A stretch of 64,000 nt of DNA from Brevundimonas naejangsanensis. GTDB lineage: Bacteria > Pseudomonadota > Alphaproteobacteria > Caulobacterales > Caulobacteraceae. This document shows, piece by piece, positions 46,435 to 55,150 of the stretch (position 1 is the stretch's first letter; each line of letters starts with the position of its first letter). The stretch spans positions 1,912,501 through 1,976,500 of the forward strand of contig NZ_CP032707.1 of the NCBI RefSeq assembly GCF_003627995.1, in the 5' to 3' direction. The translations under genes and the position numbers were made by a program. The notes beneath the pieces are model-generated. The model did no database searches. It was given only the letters and a program-made list of their open reading frames with translations, and was not told the origin of the DNA.

Positions 46435-47958
46435 TCAGACCTTCAGATCGACGCGGTCAGGCGTCAGGGAAAGGGATGTCCAGGCGCCGGGCGGCGGCAC
46501 GGCGGCGTCGGCCTCGGCGGCCAGGCGGGCGGCTCCGGCGAAGGCGCGACGGTCGGGCTGGCGCTCAAAGCCGCCGCCGAAGTTCGAGGACGGATCGCGC
46601 TCGGCGAACTCCAGCGAGTCCTCGGCCAGGTGGAAGCCGGCTTCCTGAAGCTGGCGGCGCAATTCGTCGGCCCGGCCACGCAGGTCGGCGGCGGCGGCCG
46701 GATTGTCGAAGGCCAGGCGGGCCGTCAGACGGCCGTCGCTGTCGATTTCGAGACTGACGTCGACGCGGCCCAGCTCCTCGGGCGTCAGGGCCATGTCGAA
46801 GCGCGTCGAACGGCCGTCCAGCGTCTTCAGGATGCGGGCGGCGATCTGAGCCGTCGTCTCGACCGTGGCGCGCGACAGCGTGGACAGACCGAGATCACGC
46901 GGAGCGCTCGAGGCGGACTGCGCCTCGGGGGCGGGGGGCGGAGCCTCGCCGTTGACCGTGGACGGGGTGTCGGGCGCGGCCGAGGAGATCGCGGCGGCGG
47001 CCGGGTCGGCCTGAGCCGCGCTGGCCGGGGCGTTGGCCGTAGTGCTGATCGTAGCGCCGGCCTTAGGCGAGGCGGCTGCGTTCGGACGGGCGGCGGGCTC
47101 CGAGCCGGAGCGCGGCTCCTGGGCGGCGTTCGCATCGACCTTCATGGGCGCGGCGGTCAAGGTCGAGGGTAACGGCGGCGGCTGCGACGACGGCGCGGCG
47201 CGTGGAGCGGTCGGGGCGGCGGGCGCGGGCGGCTCTTCGCCTTCCGCGACGGCGTCGGGCGCGTCGTCCAGACCCATCGTCGGCTGCGGTCGGGCGGGGG
47301 CGCTCGACGCAGCCACGGCGGCCAGGGCGGCGTTGACGGCGCGGTTTTCAGCCGGGCGGGCCGGAGGCGCGGCGGGGATAGCCCCGGCGGCCGTCTCCGG
47401 TGGCCGCGGCGCGGGCGACGGCGCCTCGGCAGAAGCCGGAGCGGCCGGGGTGATGACGGCGCCGGGCCGGGCCGGGGGTGGAGGCTGAGGCGCGCCCGGC
47501 TGCGGCGTCGCGGCCTGGGGCTGGGCGGAGGCGGGCGCCTCGGCGTCGGGCTGAGCCGTTGTAGCGGCCGGGGCCGAAGCGACGGGGACCTCGACGTCGG
47601 CCGGGACGGGCGCTGCTTCCAGGACAGGGGCCGAGGCGGCGGGCGAGGACGGGTCCGAAAGAGCATCGCCGCCGTCGAGCGCGGCGGGGAGCGTCGCCAG
47701 GGACGCAGGCGCGGCGACCGGCCAGAACGGCAGGGCGGCGGGATAGGCGGTCTCGCTCGACTCCCCCGCGGCGTCGGGCGAAGCGAGCGCGGGCGTTTCG
47801 GCGGCGGTCGCGTCCGGCGCAGGGACGGAAGCCGGGCTGGCCTCGGCCACCAGGGCGGCGAACAGGCCGTCGGGCGCCGCCCCCTCGGCGGAGGCGTCGC
47901 CGCCCGCGCCGGGGACGGCGACGGGCATCAGGACGGACAGGACGCTATGCGCGGACAT
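46435..47958 (-). CDS. fliK: Flagellar hook-length control protein FliK
   Basis: A 507-residue secreted ruler protein. About residues 1-370 are low-complexity Ala/Pro/Glu/Ser sequence, as expected for the ruler part, and the C-terminal Flg_hook domain (about 375-460) reads ILKTLDGRSTRFDMALTPEE then LGRVDVSLEIDSDGRLTARL and AAADLRGRADELRRQLQEAG. The domain order and composition are typical of FliK even where the N-terminus is not alignable. ATG 47958 is used; GTG 47979 is an alternative; neither has a good ribosome site. It is the first gene after the sigma-54-type promoter. Confidence 0.88.
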   Translation of the reverse strand: MSAHSVLSVLMPVAVPGAGGDASAEGAAPDGLFAALVAEASPASVPAPDATAAETPALASPDAAGESSETAYPAALPFWPVAAPASLATLPAALDGGDALSDPSSPAASAPVLEAAPVPADVEVPVASAPAATTAQPDAEAPASAQPQAATPQPGAPQPPPPARPGAVITPAAPASAEAPSPAPRPPETAAGAIPAAPPARPAENRAVNAALAAVAASSAPARPQPTMGLDDAPDAVAEGEEPPAPAAPTAPRAAPSSQPPPLPSTLTAAPMKVDANAAQEPRSGSEPAARPNAAASPKAGATISTTANAPASAAQADPAAAAISSAAPDTPSTVNGEAPPPAPEAQSASSAPRDLGLSTLSRATVETTAQIAARILKTLDGRSTRFDMALTPEELGRVDVSLEIDSDGRLTARLAFDNPAAAADLRGRADELRRQLQEAGFHLAEDSLEFAERDPSSNFGGGFERQPDRRAFAGAARLAAEADAAVPPPGAWTSLSLTPDRVDLKV

Positions 47959-48031
47959 GGCGGCGGCAGGCGCTTTCACGAGGGAGATGGAGGCGGCGCC
48001 TGCTGCGCCCGGGTCATTCGACAGGGCCGTC

Positions 48032-48047
48032 GCAAACGGCGGGCCAA
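48032..48047 (-). promoter_or_regulatory. Sigma-54 promoter for fliK-flgD-flgE
   Basis: On the minus strand TTGGCCCGCCGTTTGC: the -24 GG and -12 GC are exactly ten bases apart, as sigma-54 requires. Transcription would start near 48020, about 60 bases before fliK. It differs from the divergent flgK element by one base. Confidence 0.72.
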
Positions 48048-48059
48048 CTGGCGATGGCG

Positions 48060-48182
48060 GCGATAACCGTATGATATTGCTGATTAATGTGTGTGGTTTT
48101 GGGGCGGTTCATAGGGGCCGGGCGCCGGGCGCTTCTTGCCGCGCCCGTCGCTTTTTGCCGGGCGTGGGCGGCGCCGGGCGAC
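48060..48182. promoter_or_regulatory. Shared upstream region of the divergent flagellar promoters
   Basis: The 135 bases between the two -24 elements contain no gene. Its left part (48072-48115) is markedly AT-rich, of the kind that bends DNA for IHF. Its right part has TTGCCGCG (48136-48143) and TTTTTGCCGGGCG (48152-48164), resembling FlbD enhancer (ftr) elements that contain CGGCAAA on the other strand. Identification as FlbD sites is a tentative match from memory. Confidence 0.4.
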
Positions 48183-48198
48183 TTGGCCCGCCGCTTGC
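48183..48198 (+). promoter_or_regulatory. Sigma-54 promoter for flgK-flgL
   Basis: TTGGCCCGCCGCTTGC with GG at 48185-48186 and GC at 48197-48198, ten bases between. Transcription would begin near 48210, leaving a leader of about 145 bases before flgK that contains a small open frame. Confidence 0.72.
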
Positions 48199-48234
48199 GC
48201 CTCTGCTGGACGACTGCACAAGGGCCGAATGCCG

Positions 48235-48357
48235 ATGTCTAATAAAATCAAAGAGATGGCTAGAAAGCCTGCTCAGAACGCCGGGCAAGATTTGCGCGGA
48301 CGGCTGCAAGCCTTGCCGGGCGGCGCGCCCGTGGCTGGACCGAGAGGAGACGCCTGA
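48235..48357 (+). CDS. Possible small leader peptide upstream of flgK (speculative)
   Basis: A 40-codon frame (MSNKIKEMARKP... ending GPRGDA) fills the leader between the sigma-54 start and flgK. Its stop codon overlaps the flgK ATG (TGATG), so translation could couple to flgK. AAGGG lies about ten bases before the ATG; a second ATG six bases earlier has closer spacing. The peptide is basic and resembles no family I know. It could simply be open by chance in GC-rich DNA, but the start, stop overlap and AT-richer first codons make it worth listing. Confidence 0.35.
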   Translation: MSNKIKEMARKPAQNAGQDLRGRLQALPGGAPVAGPRGDA

Positions 48358-50450
48358 TGTCCCTGACGTCGATCATGAACATCGCCACCTCGGGCATGAA
48401 CGCGGCCCAGACGCAGCTGCGGGTGGTTTCGGACAACGTCTCGAACGTCAACACGCCCGGCTATGTCCGCAAGATCGCCGACCAGCAATCCTGGGTCAGT
48501 CAGGGCGTCGGCGCCGGCGTCGAGATCGCGCGCATCCGCCTGGCCACCGACCGCTTCCTGCAGGCCGCCAGCCTGAACGCCAGCGCCGACGCGGGGCGTC
48601 AGACGGTGCGTTATGAACTTTATGACCGCATCCAGTCGCTGTTCGGCGATCCGGGCGCGGACAGCGGCTTCTTCTCTCAGATCGACAACGTCTTCGCCGC
48701 CTTCGCCGCCTCGGCCGAGAATGCGACCTCCAATCCTCTGCGCCAGGAAGCCCTCTGGAAGACGCAGGGACTGTTCGACGACGCCGCCCGCATCGCCGCC
48801 CAGATCCAGTCGGTGCGCGAGGACGCCGACGCCCGGATCAAGAGCGCGGTCGAGACGGCCAACGCCCTGCTGGAGCAGATCGAGAAGCTGAACGTCGAGA
48901 TCGCCAAGGCCACGGTGGTCAACGCCGACGCCTCTGGCGCGCAGACCGCCCAGGCGGCGCTGATCGACCAGTTGTCGGGCCTGATGGACATCCGCATCAC
49001 CGGCCGGGGCGTCGGCGGGGTCGAGATCCGCACCGGCGCCGGCATCCTGCTGGCGGGGCAGGGGGCGGCTCGGCTCGACTACGGCCGGGCGGGCGCCGTT
49101 TCGTCCGAGACGGTGTTCAACGAGGTGATGGTGATCGAGCCGCCGGCCGGCAGGCCGCGTTCCCTGGCCGAGGGGCTGACCTCGGGCGAGATCAAGGGGC
49201 TGCTGGAGTTGCGCGACGGCGAGGCTCCGGCGGCGGCCGAACGCCTGGCCGAGCTGATGACGCGCCTGTCTGATGAATTGAACCGGGCGCATAACGCCTC
49301 CTCGGCCGCGCCGCCGCCCAACAGCCTGACCGGGCGCAATGTCGGCCAGACGCTGGAGACGGCGGTGGCGGGCTTCACCGGCAAGACGTCCATTGTCATC
49401 ACCGACGGCCAGGGCGTCGCCCTGCACCGGGTGGACCTGGACTTCGCGACAGTGAACCCGGCCACCTTCCTGGCTGACCTGAACGCCCAGTTGGGCGCGT
49501 TCGGCAGCGCCAGCTTCGTCGATGGGCGGCTGTCGATCCAGGGAGCCGGAACCAACGGCGTGGCTGTAGCCGACGATCCGGCCGCCCCCACGAACAAGGC
49601 GGGGCGCGGCTTCTCCCATTATTTCGGTCTCAACGATCTGGTCACGACCCAGCGTCCGGCGATCTATGACACGGGCCTGGCCCCGGCGTCGTCGCACGGA
49701 TTCACGCCGGGCGGGACCATCACCTTCCGCTTCAGCGACGCATCGGGCGTCAAGCTGCGCGACATAGAGGTGGCCGTGCCCGGCGGAGCCGGCGACATGA
49801 CCGGTCTGCTGGCGGCGCTGAACGACCCGGCGACGGGGGCGGGGCGGATGGGGACCTTCAGCCTGAGCGCATCGGGCGAGATGGTCTTCACCCCGCGCCC
49901 CGGCACGGGCGCGACCCTCGCGGTGCTGCAGGACCGCACGATCCAGGTTCCCTCGGGCGTGTCGATGAGCGACCTGTTCGGCCTGGGCGGGACGCGCGCC
50001 TCGCGATCGGACGCGTTCTCGATCCGCGCCGACATCGCCCGCGACCCGGCCCGCATGGCCCTGGGCCAGGTCGACCTGACGGTCGCGCCGGGCGTGGCGG
50101 TGGTGAGTCGGAACGACGCGCGCGGCGGCCGTCTGTTGGCCGGCGCGGACCAGAGGGCCTCGCCCTTTTCAGCGGCGGGCGGGGCGGCCGGGGGCTCCAT
50201 GTCGGTGGGGCGCTATGCGTCGGAGCTGTCGGGCGAGATCGGCAGCCGGGCCTCGATGGCCAAGAACAGCGCCCACAGCGCCCAGGCCCTGGCCAAGGAG
50301 GCGACGGCGCGCCGCGTCTCCGTCGAAGGCGTCAATCTGGACGAGGAGCTGGTGCTGATGACCACCTATCAGCAAGCCTTTAACGCTTCGGCCCGCATGG
50401 TCCAGGCGGCCAAGGACCTGTACGACATCCTGCTGGGAATGGTGCGATGA
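48357..50450 (+). CDS. flgK: Flagellar hook-associated protein 1, FlgK
   Basis: A 697-residue junction protein joining hook to filament. N-terminal SIMNIATSGMNAAQTQLRVV and SDNVSNVNTPGYVRK are the axial D0 signature; HAP1 internal DFATVNPATFLADLNAQLG-type domain sequence follows, and the C-terminus VEGVNLDEELVLMTTYQQAF then ARMVQAAKDLYDILLGMV is diagnostic for FlgK. It is longer than the E. coli protein (about 547) because of central insertions, as in related species. GAGGAG precedes the ATG by seven bases. Its stop overlaps flgL (ATGA). Confidence 0.95.
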   Translation: MSLTSIMNIATSGMNAAQTQLRVVSDNVSNVNTPGYVRKIADQQSWVSQGVGAGVEIARIRLATDRFLQAASLNASADAGRQTVRYELYDRIQSLFGDPGADSGFFSQIDNVFAAFAASAENATSNPLRQEALWKTQGLFDDAARIAAQIQSVREDADARIKSAVETANALLEQIEKLNVEIAKATVVNADASGAQTAQAALIDQLSGLMDIRITGRGVGGVEIRTGAGILLAGQGAARLDYGRAGAVSSETVFNEVMVIEPPAGRPRSLAEGLTSGEIKGLLELRDGEAPAAAERLAELMTRLSDELNRAHNASSAAPPPNSLTGRNVGQTLETAVAGFTGKTSIVITDGQGVALHRVDLDFATVNPATFLADLNAQLGAFGSASFVDGRLSIQGAGTNGVAVADDPAAPTNKAGRGFSHYFGLNDLVTTQRPAIYDTGLAPASSHGFTPGGTITFRFSDASGVKLRDIEVAVPGGAGDMTGLLAALNDPATGAGRMGTFSLSASGEMVFTPRPGTGATLAVLQDRTIQVPSGVSMSDLFGLGGTRASRSDAFSIRADIARDPARMALGQVDLTVAPGVAVVSRNDARGGRLLAGADQRASPFSAAGGAAGGSMSVGRYASELSGEIGSRASMAKNSAHSAQALAKEATARRVSVEGVNLDEELVLMTTYQQAFNASARMVQAAKDLYDILLGMVR

Positions 50451-51367
50451 CCCGCGTATCGACCTATGGAAACTATCAATCGGCCCTGCTGGACCTGATG
50501 TCGGCCCAGTCGCGAGCCGAGGCGGCGCAGAAGAAGGTCAACACCCAGAAGAACGCCACCGACCTGGTCGGCTTCGGGCGAGGGGCGGAGACGGTCAGCG
50601 CGCTGAAGTCCAGCCAGACCCGCATCCAGAGCTTCATCGACACCAACACGTCGGTCGCCGCCCGGCTGGAGACCCAGGACCTGGCCATGGGCCGTGTCGC
50701 CGACGCCGCCACCGAGGCGCGCAAGGCCCTGGCCGACGCCATCGCCGCCGGGCGCATGGACGCGCTCGTGAGCACGCTCGAGAGCCTGTTCATGGAGGCT
50801 CAGGACGGGCTGAACGCCAAGCATCAGGGCAAGTTCCTGTTCGCCGGAGGCGCGATCGACCAGGCGCCGGTCCAGGTTGCGACCCTGGCCGATCTGGCGG
50901 CCCTGCCGGACGCGCTCTCGGCCTTCGGCAACGACCAGTTGAGGCAGACCTCCTGGCTGGACGAAAACGTGGCCCTGGACACCGGCTTCCTGGCGGACGC
51001 CATGGGCCAGGAGCTGTTCGCCATCTTCCGCGACATACAACTTGAGCACCAGACGACGCCGCTGGACGGCCAGATGAGCGACGCCCAGAAAGCCTTCCTG
51101 ACCACCCAGATGGGCCGCTTCGAGGCGGCGGCGAAGGGCGTGGTCGAGCTGCAGGCCCGCAATGGCGGGATGCAGAATCGGGTTGAACGCCTGCTGGAGT
51201 CGCAGGAGGCGCGCAAGATTTCGGTCGACACCATCCTGGCCGGCAAGACGGACGCCAACATGGCCGAGGCGGTGACCGAGCTGGAAATGGCCCAGGTCGC
51301 CCTCCAGGCCTCGGCCCAGGTGATCAGCCAACTGCGCCGGGTCTCCCTGCTCGACTATCTGCGCTGA
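50447..51367 (+). CDS. flgL: Flagellar hook-associated protein 3, FlgL
   Basis: A 306-residue flagellin-like junction protein. It begins TRVSTYGNYQSALLDLMSAQ and continues with KKVNTQKNATDLVGFGRGAE, the flagellin N-terminal pattern, and ends AEAVTELEMAQVALQASAQV then ISQLRRVSLLDYLR, the matching C-terminal coiled coil. Translation is coupled to flgK by a four-base overlap. No flagellin genes follow; the next gene is the lipid transporter operon 196 bases on. Confidence 0.93.
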   Translation: MTRVSTYGNYQSALLDLMSAQSRAEAAQKKVNTQKNATDLVGFGRGAETVSALKSSQTRIQSFIDTNTSVAARLETQDLAMGRVADAATEARKALADAIAAGRMDALVSTLESLFMEAQDGLNAKHQGKFLFAGGAIDQAPVQVATLADLAALPDALSAFGNDQLRQTSWLDENVALDTGFLADAMGQELFAIFRDIQLEHQTTPLDGQMSDAQKAFLTTQMGRFEAAAKGVVELQARNGGMQNRVERLLESQEARKISVDTILAGKTDANMAEAVTELEMAQVALQASAQVISQLRRVSLLDYLR

Positions 51368-51563
51368 GGCGCCGCCGCCTGACCTCCGCCTGAACGAAAA
51401 CCGCCCGGCGACGTTCACGAAGCTGCGCCGTGGCGGGAGAGCCGGGCTTGCGTCGAGGATCGCCGGAAGTGGTCGTGGATTGTCATCGGGCGTTGACGAG
51501 GGGCGAGAAGCGGAGCTTTAAGCGGCGTATGCGAGCGGGCGGGCCTGTGACAGTGTCGAACTC

Positions 51564-52685
51564 ATGAAACGGGCCGCGGATTTCCAGATCGGCGAGGCGG
51601 AGGACGGGCAGGCGCAGCTGCGGCTGTCGGGCGACTGGTCGACCACCGCCGTCGGGCGCACCGGCGAACGGCTGAAGGCCGCGCTGGGGGGGCGGCCGGT
51701 GACGGCGCTGGATCTGGATGACCTGGGCCGGTTCGACACGGCCGGCGCCCTGGCCGTGGCCCAGGCCATGACGCGCGCCATTCCCGAGGCCGCCTGGACG
51801 GCCCGCCCCGAAGCCGGGCGCCTTTACCGCATGGTTGCGCGGCTGGACTGCATGACGGCCGAGCCGCCGCGCCGGTCGGCGGGAATGACGCGCGGCTTCG
51901 CCAAGGTCGGGCGCGGGGTCTATGACTTCGGCGCCGAGGCCATGCTGTCCCTGGCCTTCCTGGGGCGGTTGATGGCCGCCGTGGTGACGGCGCTGAAACA
52001 TCCGGGCCGCATCCGCTGGGCCGCCTGGTTCAGCCAGGCCGAGCGCACGGGCCTGGACGCCATTCCGATCGTGGTGGTGACCAACTTCTTCATCGGCGCC
52101 GTGGTGGCCTTCATCGGGGTGGACCTGCTGACCCAGTTCGGCGCCGGGGTCTTCGCCGTGCAACTGATCGGCGTCGCCGTGTTCCGCGAATTCGCCGTGG
52201 TCATCACGGCCGTCCTGCTGGCGGGTCGTTCCGCCTCCTCCTTCGCCGCCGAAATCGGCTCCATGCGGATGAACCAGGAAGTCGACGCCATGCAGGTGAT
52301 GGGGGTCGACCCGTTCCAGGCGCTGGTGATCCCGCGCCTGGCGGCCCTGCTGGTCATGCTGCCCCTGCTGACCTTCCTGGCCATGCTGGGCGGTCTTCTG
52401 GGCGGTCTGCTGGTGTCGTGGAGCCAGCTGAACCTGGGGCCGGCCTTCTTCCTGCAGCGGCTGGTCGAGGACGGCTATATGCCCACCCACATGATGGTCG
52501 GCCTGATCAAGGCGCCCGTCTTCGCCCTGGTGGTCGCGGCCATCGGCTGCCGCCAGGGGATGTCCGTGGCGGGCGACGTCGAGAGCCTGGGTCGTCGGGT
52601 GACGGCGGCGGTGGTGCAGGCCATCTTCGCCATCATCCTGCTGGACGCGGTCTTCGCCCTGATCTTCATCGAGCTGAACATATGA
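51564..52685 (+). CDS. mlaE: Mla-type lipid ABC transporter permease with N-terminal STAS-like domain
   Basis: A 373-residue permease. Residues 1-95 resemble a STAS domain (LRLSGDWSTTAVGRTGERLK then LDLDDLGRFDTAGALAVAQA), normally the separate subunit MlaB; residues about 125-370 are MlaE with five or six helices and the signature FVAVITAVLLAGRSASSFAA-like block (FAVVITAVLLAGRSASSF) and EIGSMRMNQEVDAMQVMGVD. The fusion explains why no mlaB follows. It starts a four-gene operon with overlaps of four bases to mlaF and mlaD to the lipoprotein. The system moves phospholipids between membranes. Confidence 0.92.
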   Translation: MKRAADFQIGEAEDGQAQLRLSGDWSTTAVGRTGERLKAALGGRPVTALDLDDLGRFDTAGALAVAQAMTRAIPEAAWTARPEAGRLYRMVARLDCMTAEPPRRSAGMTRGFAKVGRGVYDFGAEAMLSLAFLGRLMAAVVTALKHPGRIRWAAWFSQAERTGLDAIPIVVVTNFFIGAVVAFIGVDLLTQFGAGVFAVQLIGVAVFREFAVVITAVLLAGRSASSFAAEIGSMRMNQEVDAMQVMGVDPFQALVIPRLAALLVMLPLLTFLAMLGGLLGGLLVSWSQLNLGPAFFLQRLVEDGYMPTHMMVGLIKAPVFALVVAAIGCRQGMSVAGDVESLGRRVTAAVVQAIFAIILLDAVFALIFIELNI

Positions 52686-53476
52686 CGGGCGCGGCGCGGG
52701 CAACCGAGGACCGGGAGCCGGTCATCCAGGTGCGCGGCCTGCTCAGCCAGTTCGGCGAGCGGGTGATCCATCAGGATCTCGACCTGGAGGTGATGCGCGG
52801 CCAGATTCTGGGCGTCGTCGGCGGCTCGGGAACGGGCAAGACGGTGCTGCTGAACTCCATCATCGGCCTGAAGGAGCCCGAGGGCGGGGAGGTCCGCCTG
52901 TTCGGCCGGGACCGCGCCGCCATGACCAAGGCGGAAGCCGAGGCGGTCGAGCGCCGCACCGGCGTCCTGTTCCAGCAGGGGGCGCTGTTCTCGTCCCTGA
53001 CGGTATTGGAGAACGTGGCCTCGCCCCTGGTCGAGCACACCCGGCTGCCCAAGGCGACGATCCGCGAACTGGCGGAGATGAAGGTGGCCATGGTCGGGCT
53101 GAAGCCCGAGGCCCTGTATCTGAAGCCGGCCGAACTGTCGGGCGGGATGCGCAAGCGCGTCGGCCTGGCCCGCGCCCTGGCGCTGGACCCCGAACTGGTC
53201 TTTCTGGACGAGCCCACGGCGGGGCTCGACCCCATCGGGGCGGCGGCCTTCGATGACCTGATCCGTCAGTTGTCGGACGATCTGGGGCTGACGGTCTTCA
53301 TGATTACCCACGACCTCGACAGCCTTTACGCCATCTGTGACGAGGTGGCCGTGCTGGCCGACAAGCGGGTGGTGGCCAAGGCGCCGGTGGCCGAGCTGGA
53401 ACGCTCGGACCACCCGTGGATCAAGGAATACTTCCTGGGGCCGCGCGGTCGCGCGGCCCACAAGAGCGCGGCCTGA
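52682..53476 (+). CDS. mlaF: Mla-type lipid ABC transporter ATP-binding protein
   Basis: A 264-residue ATPase. Walker A GGSGTGKTVLL is at 47-57, the Q loop VLFQQGALFSSLTVLENV near 97, signature LSGGMRKRVGLARAL near 152 and Walker B VFLDEPTAGLDPIG near 175. GMRKR in place of GQQQR is the MlaF version. ATG overlaps the stop of the permease gene. A longer in-frame reading starting inside the permease has no similarity. Confidence 0.94.
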   Translation: MTGAARATEDREPVIQVRGLLSQFGERVIHQDLDLEVMRGQILGVVGGSGTGKTVLLNSIIGLKEPEGGEVRLFGRDRAAMTKAEAEAVERRTGVLFQQGALFSSLTVLENVASPLVEHTRLPKATIRELAEMKVAMVGLKPEALYLKPAELSGGMRKRVGLARALALDPELVFLDEPTAGLDPIGAAAFDDLIRQLSDDLGLTVFMITHDLDSLYAICDEVAVLADKRVVAKAPVAELERSDHPWIKEYFLGPRGRAAHKSAA

Positions 53477-53491
53477 GGAGGACGCGAGACG

Positions 53492-54430
53492 ATGGAAAGA
53501 GACGCCCACTACGCCGCCGTCGGCATCGCCACCATCGCCCTTGTGGTGGCGCTGGCGGTGTTCACCATCTGGCTGGCGCGACTGCAGTTCAACAAGGACT
53601 TCGACATCTACGACATCGTCTTCCACGGGCCGGTGCGCGGCCTGTCGGAAGGCGGCGAGGTCCACTTCAACGGCATCCGCGTGGGCGAGGTCACCGACCT
53701 GAACCTGAACCCCAAGCAGGCCGATCAGGTCATCGCCCGCGTCCGCCTGAACGGCACGACGCCGGTGCGCGTCACCTCGCGCGCCCAGTTGGAGCCCCAG
53801 GGCATCACCGGCCTGAATTACATCCAGATCACGGCGGGCGATCCCAACAGTCCTCTGCTGAAGAGCCAGTATCCCGAGCACGTGGTTCCGGTCATCCAGA
53901 GCCAGCCCAGCCCCATCGCCGAGCTGCTGAGCGGATCGGGCACGGTTCTGGCCCAGACGGTGGACGTCCTGAATCGCATCAACCGGGTCCTGTCGGACGA
54001 CAACATCCGCAGCTTCTCATCCAGCGTGAAGAACGTCGAGGCCCTGACCGCCGAACTGGAAGCCCGCAAGGGCATGTTCCAGCAGCTCGAAGAGACGATC
54101 ATCAAGGCCAACGCCGCCGTCGGCGAGTATCAGGCCTTGGGCGCCAGCGCGCGCCAGATGGTCGACACCGACGGCAAGCAGGCCATCGCCAACATCAACG
54201 CCGCGACGCGCGAGGCCCAGGCCGCCATCGCCTCGATCAACCGTTCGGCCACGGGCCTGGAAGGGCCGCTGGGCGACTTCGGCACGCAGACGGTGCCGCA
54301 GATGAACGACACCATCCGCCAGCTGGATCAGGCGACGCGCTCGCTGCAGGCGCTGATCGACAGCGTGCGCGAGAGCCCGCGCGACTTCATCGCCAGGGCC
54401 CCGTCCAAGGAAATCGAGGTGAAGCCATGA
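53492..54430 (+). CDS. mlaD: MCE-domain lipid-binding protein (MlaD-like)
   Basis: A 312-residue periplasmic protein with one N-terminal membrane anchor (about 10-30). The MCE domain runs about 38-118, marked by GPVRGLSEGGEVHFNGIRVG and GITGLNYIQITAG. The C-terminal 190 residues form a long helical region (VLNRINRVLSDDNIRSFSSS, repeated short coiled-coil segments), longer than E. coli MlaD (183 residues) and similar to tunnel-forming MCE proteins. It receives lipids from or gives them to the MlaEF complex. Overlaps the lipoprotein gene by four bases. Confidence 0.93.
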   Translation: MERDAHYAAVGIATIALVVALAVFTIWLARLQFNKDFDIYDIVFHGPVRGLSEGGEVHFNGIRVGEVTDLNLNPKQADQVIARVRLNGTTPVRVTSRAQLEPQGITGLNYIQITAGDPNSPLLKSQYPEHVVPVIQSQPSPIAELLSGSGTVLAQTVDVLNRINRVLSDDNIRSFSSSVKNVEALTAELEARKGMFQQLEETIIKANAAVGEYQALGASARQMVDTDGKQAIANINAATREAQAAIASINRSATGLEGPLGDFGTQTVPQMNDTIRQLDQATRSLQALIDSVRESPRDFIARAPSKEIEVKP

Positions 54431-55059
54431 TCCGCAACCGCCTGACCGTCGCGGCCGCCTGCCTTTTGCTTGGCGGCGCCCTGTCGGGGTGCGCCCTGCT
54501 GGCGACGCCCGATCCGGTGCAGCTCTATCGCTTCGGCGGGGCGTCGGCCTTCGCCGGGACGGGGGCGACCTCGGCCTGCCCTGACGTCAACGTCAGCATG
54601 CGCCGGGTGGACTTTCCCGAGGCGGCGCGCGGCGACCGCCTGCTAGCCGTGACCGGGGCCGAGGCCGCCTACATCAAGGGCGCGCGCTGGGTGTCGCCGG
54701 CCGAGACCTTGTTCGAGGAAGCCCTGCGCAACGCCTTCCTGGACGGCGCGGCCTGCACGGTGCTGAGCGCGGGGCCGATGGCGCGCGACGCCCTGACGCT
54801 GAGCGTCGACGTGCGCCGGTTCGAGGCCGCCTACGCCGCGCCGGGCGCCGTGCCGGATGCGAACATCGTGGTGCTGCTGCGTCTGGTCCGGCCGGGCGAC
54901 CGTTCGATCGTGGCCGAGGACCGCATTTCGGTCAGCGAGAGCGCCGGCGAGAACCGCCAATCGGCCATCGTCGCCGCCTTCGACCGCGCCACCGCCGAGG
55001 CCAGCCGCCAGATCGTCCTCTGGACGGATCAGCAGGCCAGCCAGGCGACCCAGAACTAG
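54427..55059 (+). CDS. ABC-type transport auxiliary lipoprotein (PqiC/DUF330-like)
   Basis: A 210-residue outer-membrane lipoprotein: signal peptide with lipobox GALSGC (Cys22) and a single domain rich in beta strands beginning DPVQLYRFGG, with RVDFPEAARGDRLLAVTGAE near residue 60 and ITVSEIA-type strands later, matching the auxiliary lipoproteins found with MCE transport systems in alphaproteobacteria. It would dock the MCE tunnel at the outer membrane. Last gene of the operon; a palindrome and a strong terminator follow. Confidence 0.85.
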   Translation: MIRNRLTVAAACLLLGGALSGCALLATPDPVQLYRFGGASAFAGTGATSACPDVNVSMRRVDFPEAARGDRLLAVTGAEAAYIKGARWVSPAETLFEEALRNAFLDGAACTVLSAGPMARDALTLSVDVRRFEAAYAAPGAVPDANIVVLLRLVRPGDRSIVAEDRISVSESAGENRQSAIVAAFDRATAEASRQIVLWTDQQASQATQN

Positions 55060-55062
55060 TTT

Positions 55063-55085
55063 CCTTCTCCCACAAGGGGAGAAGG
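55063..55085. repeat. Palindromic repeat, family R5 (single)
   Basis: Stem CCTTCTCC-CACAA-GGGGAGAAGG directly after the lipoprotein stop codon. The same unit occurs as an inverted pair at 59141-59288. Confidence 0.75.
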
Positions 55086-55095
55086 AAGAATTGAA

Positions 55096-55127
55096 AAACC
55101 CCGGCGGCCTCGCGGTCGCCGGGGTTT
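55096..55127. terminator. Bidirectional terminator between mla operon and CoA-transferase genes
   Basis: Stem AAACCCCGGCG / CGCCGGGGTTT with A-run left and T-run right; serves the convergent mla and scoBA operons. Confidence 0.88.
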
Positions 55128-55150
55128 GTTCGTTCAGACGGGCGGGGGGA

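Noticed and set aside
48060..48120. GATTAATGTGTGTGG considered as a CtrA half-site between the flagellar operons.
   Set aside because: Only one TTAA half is present and the second half does not match; sigma-54 elements explain the region better.
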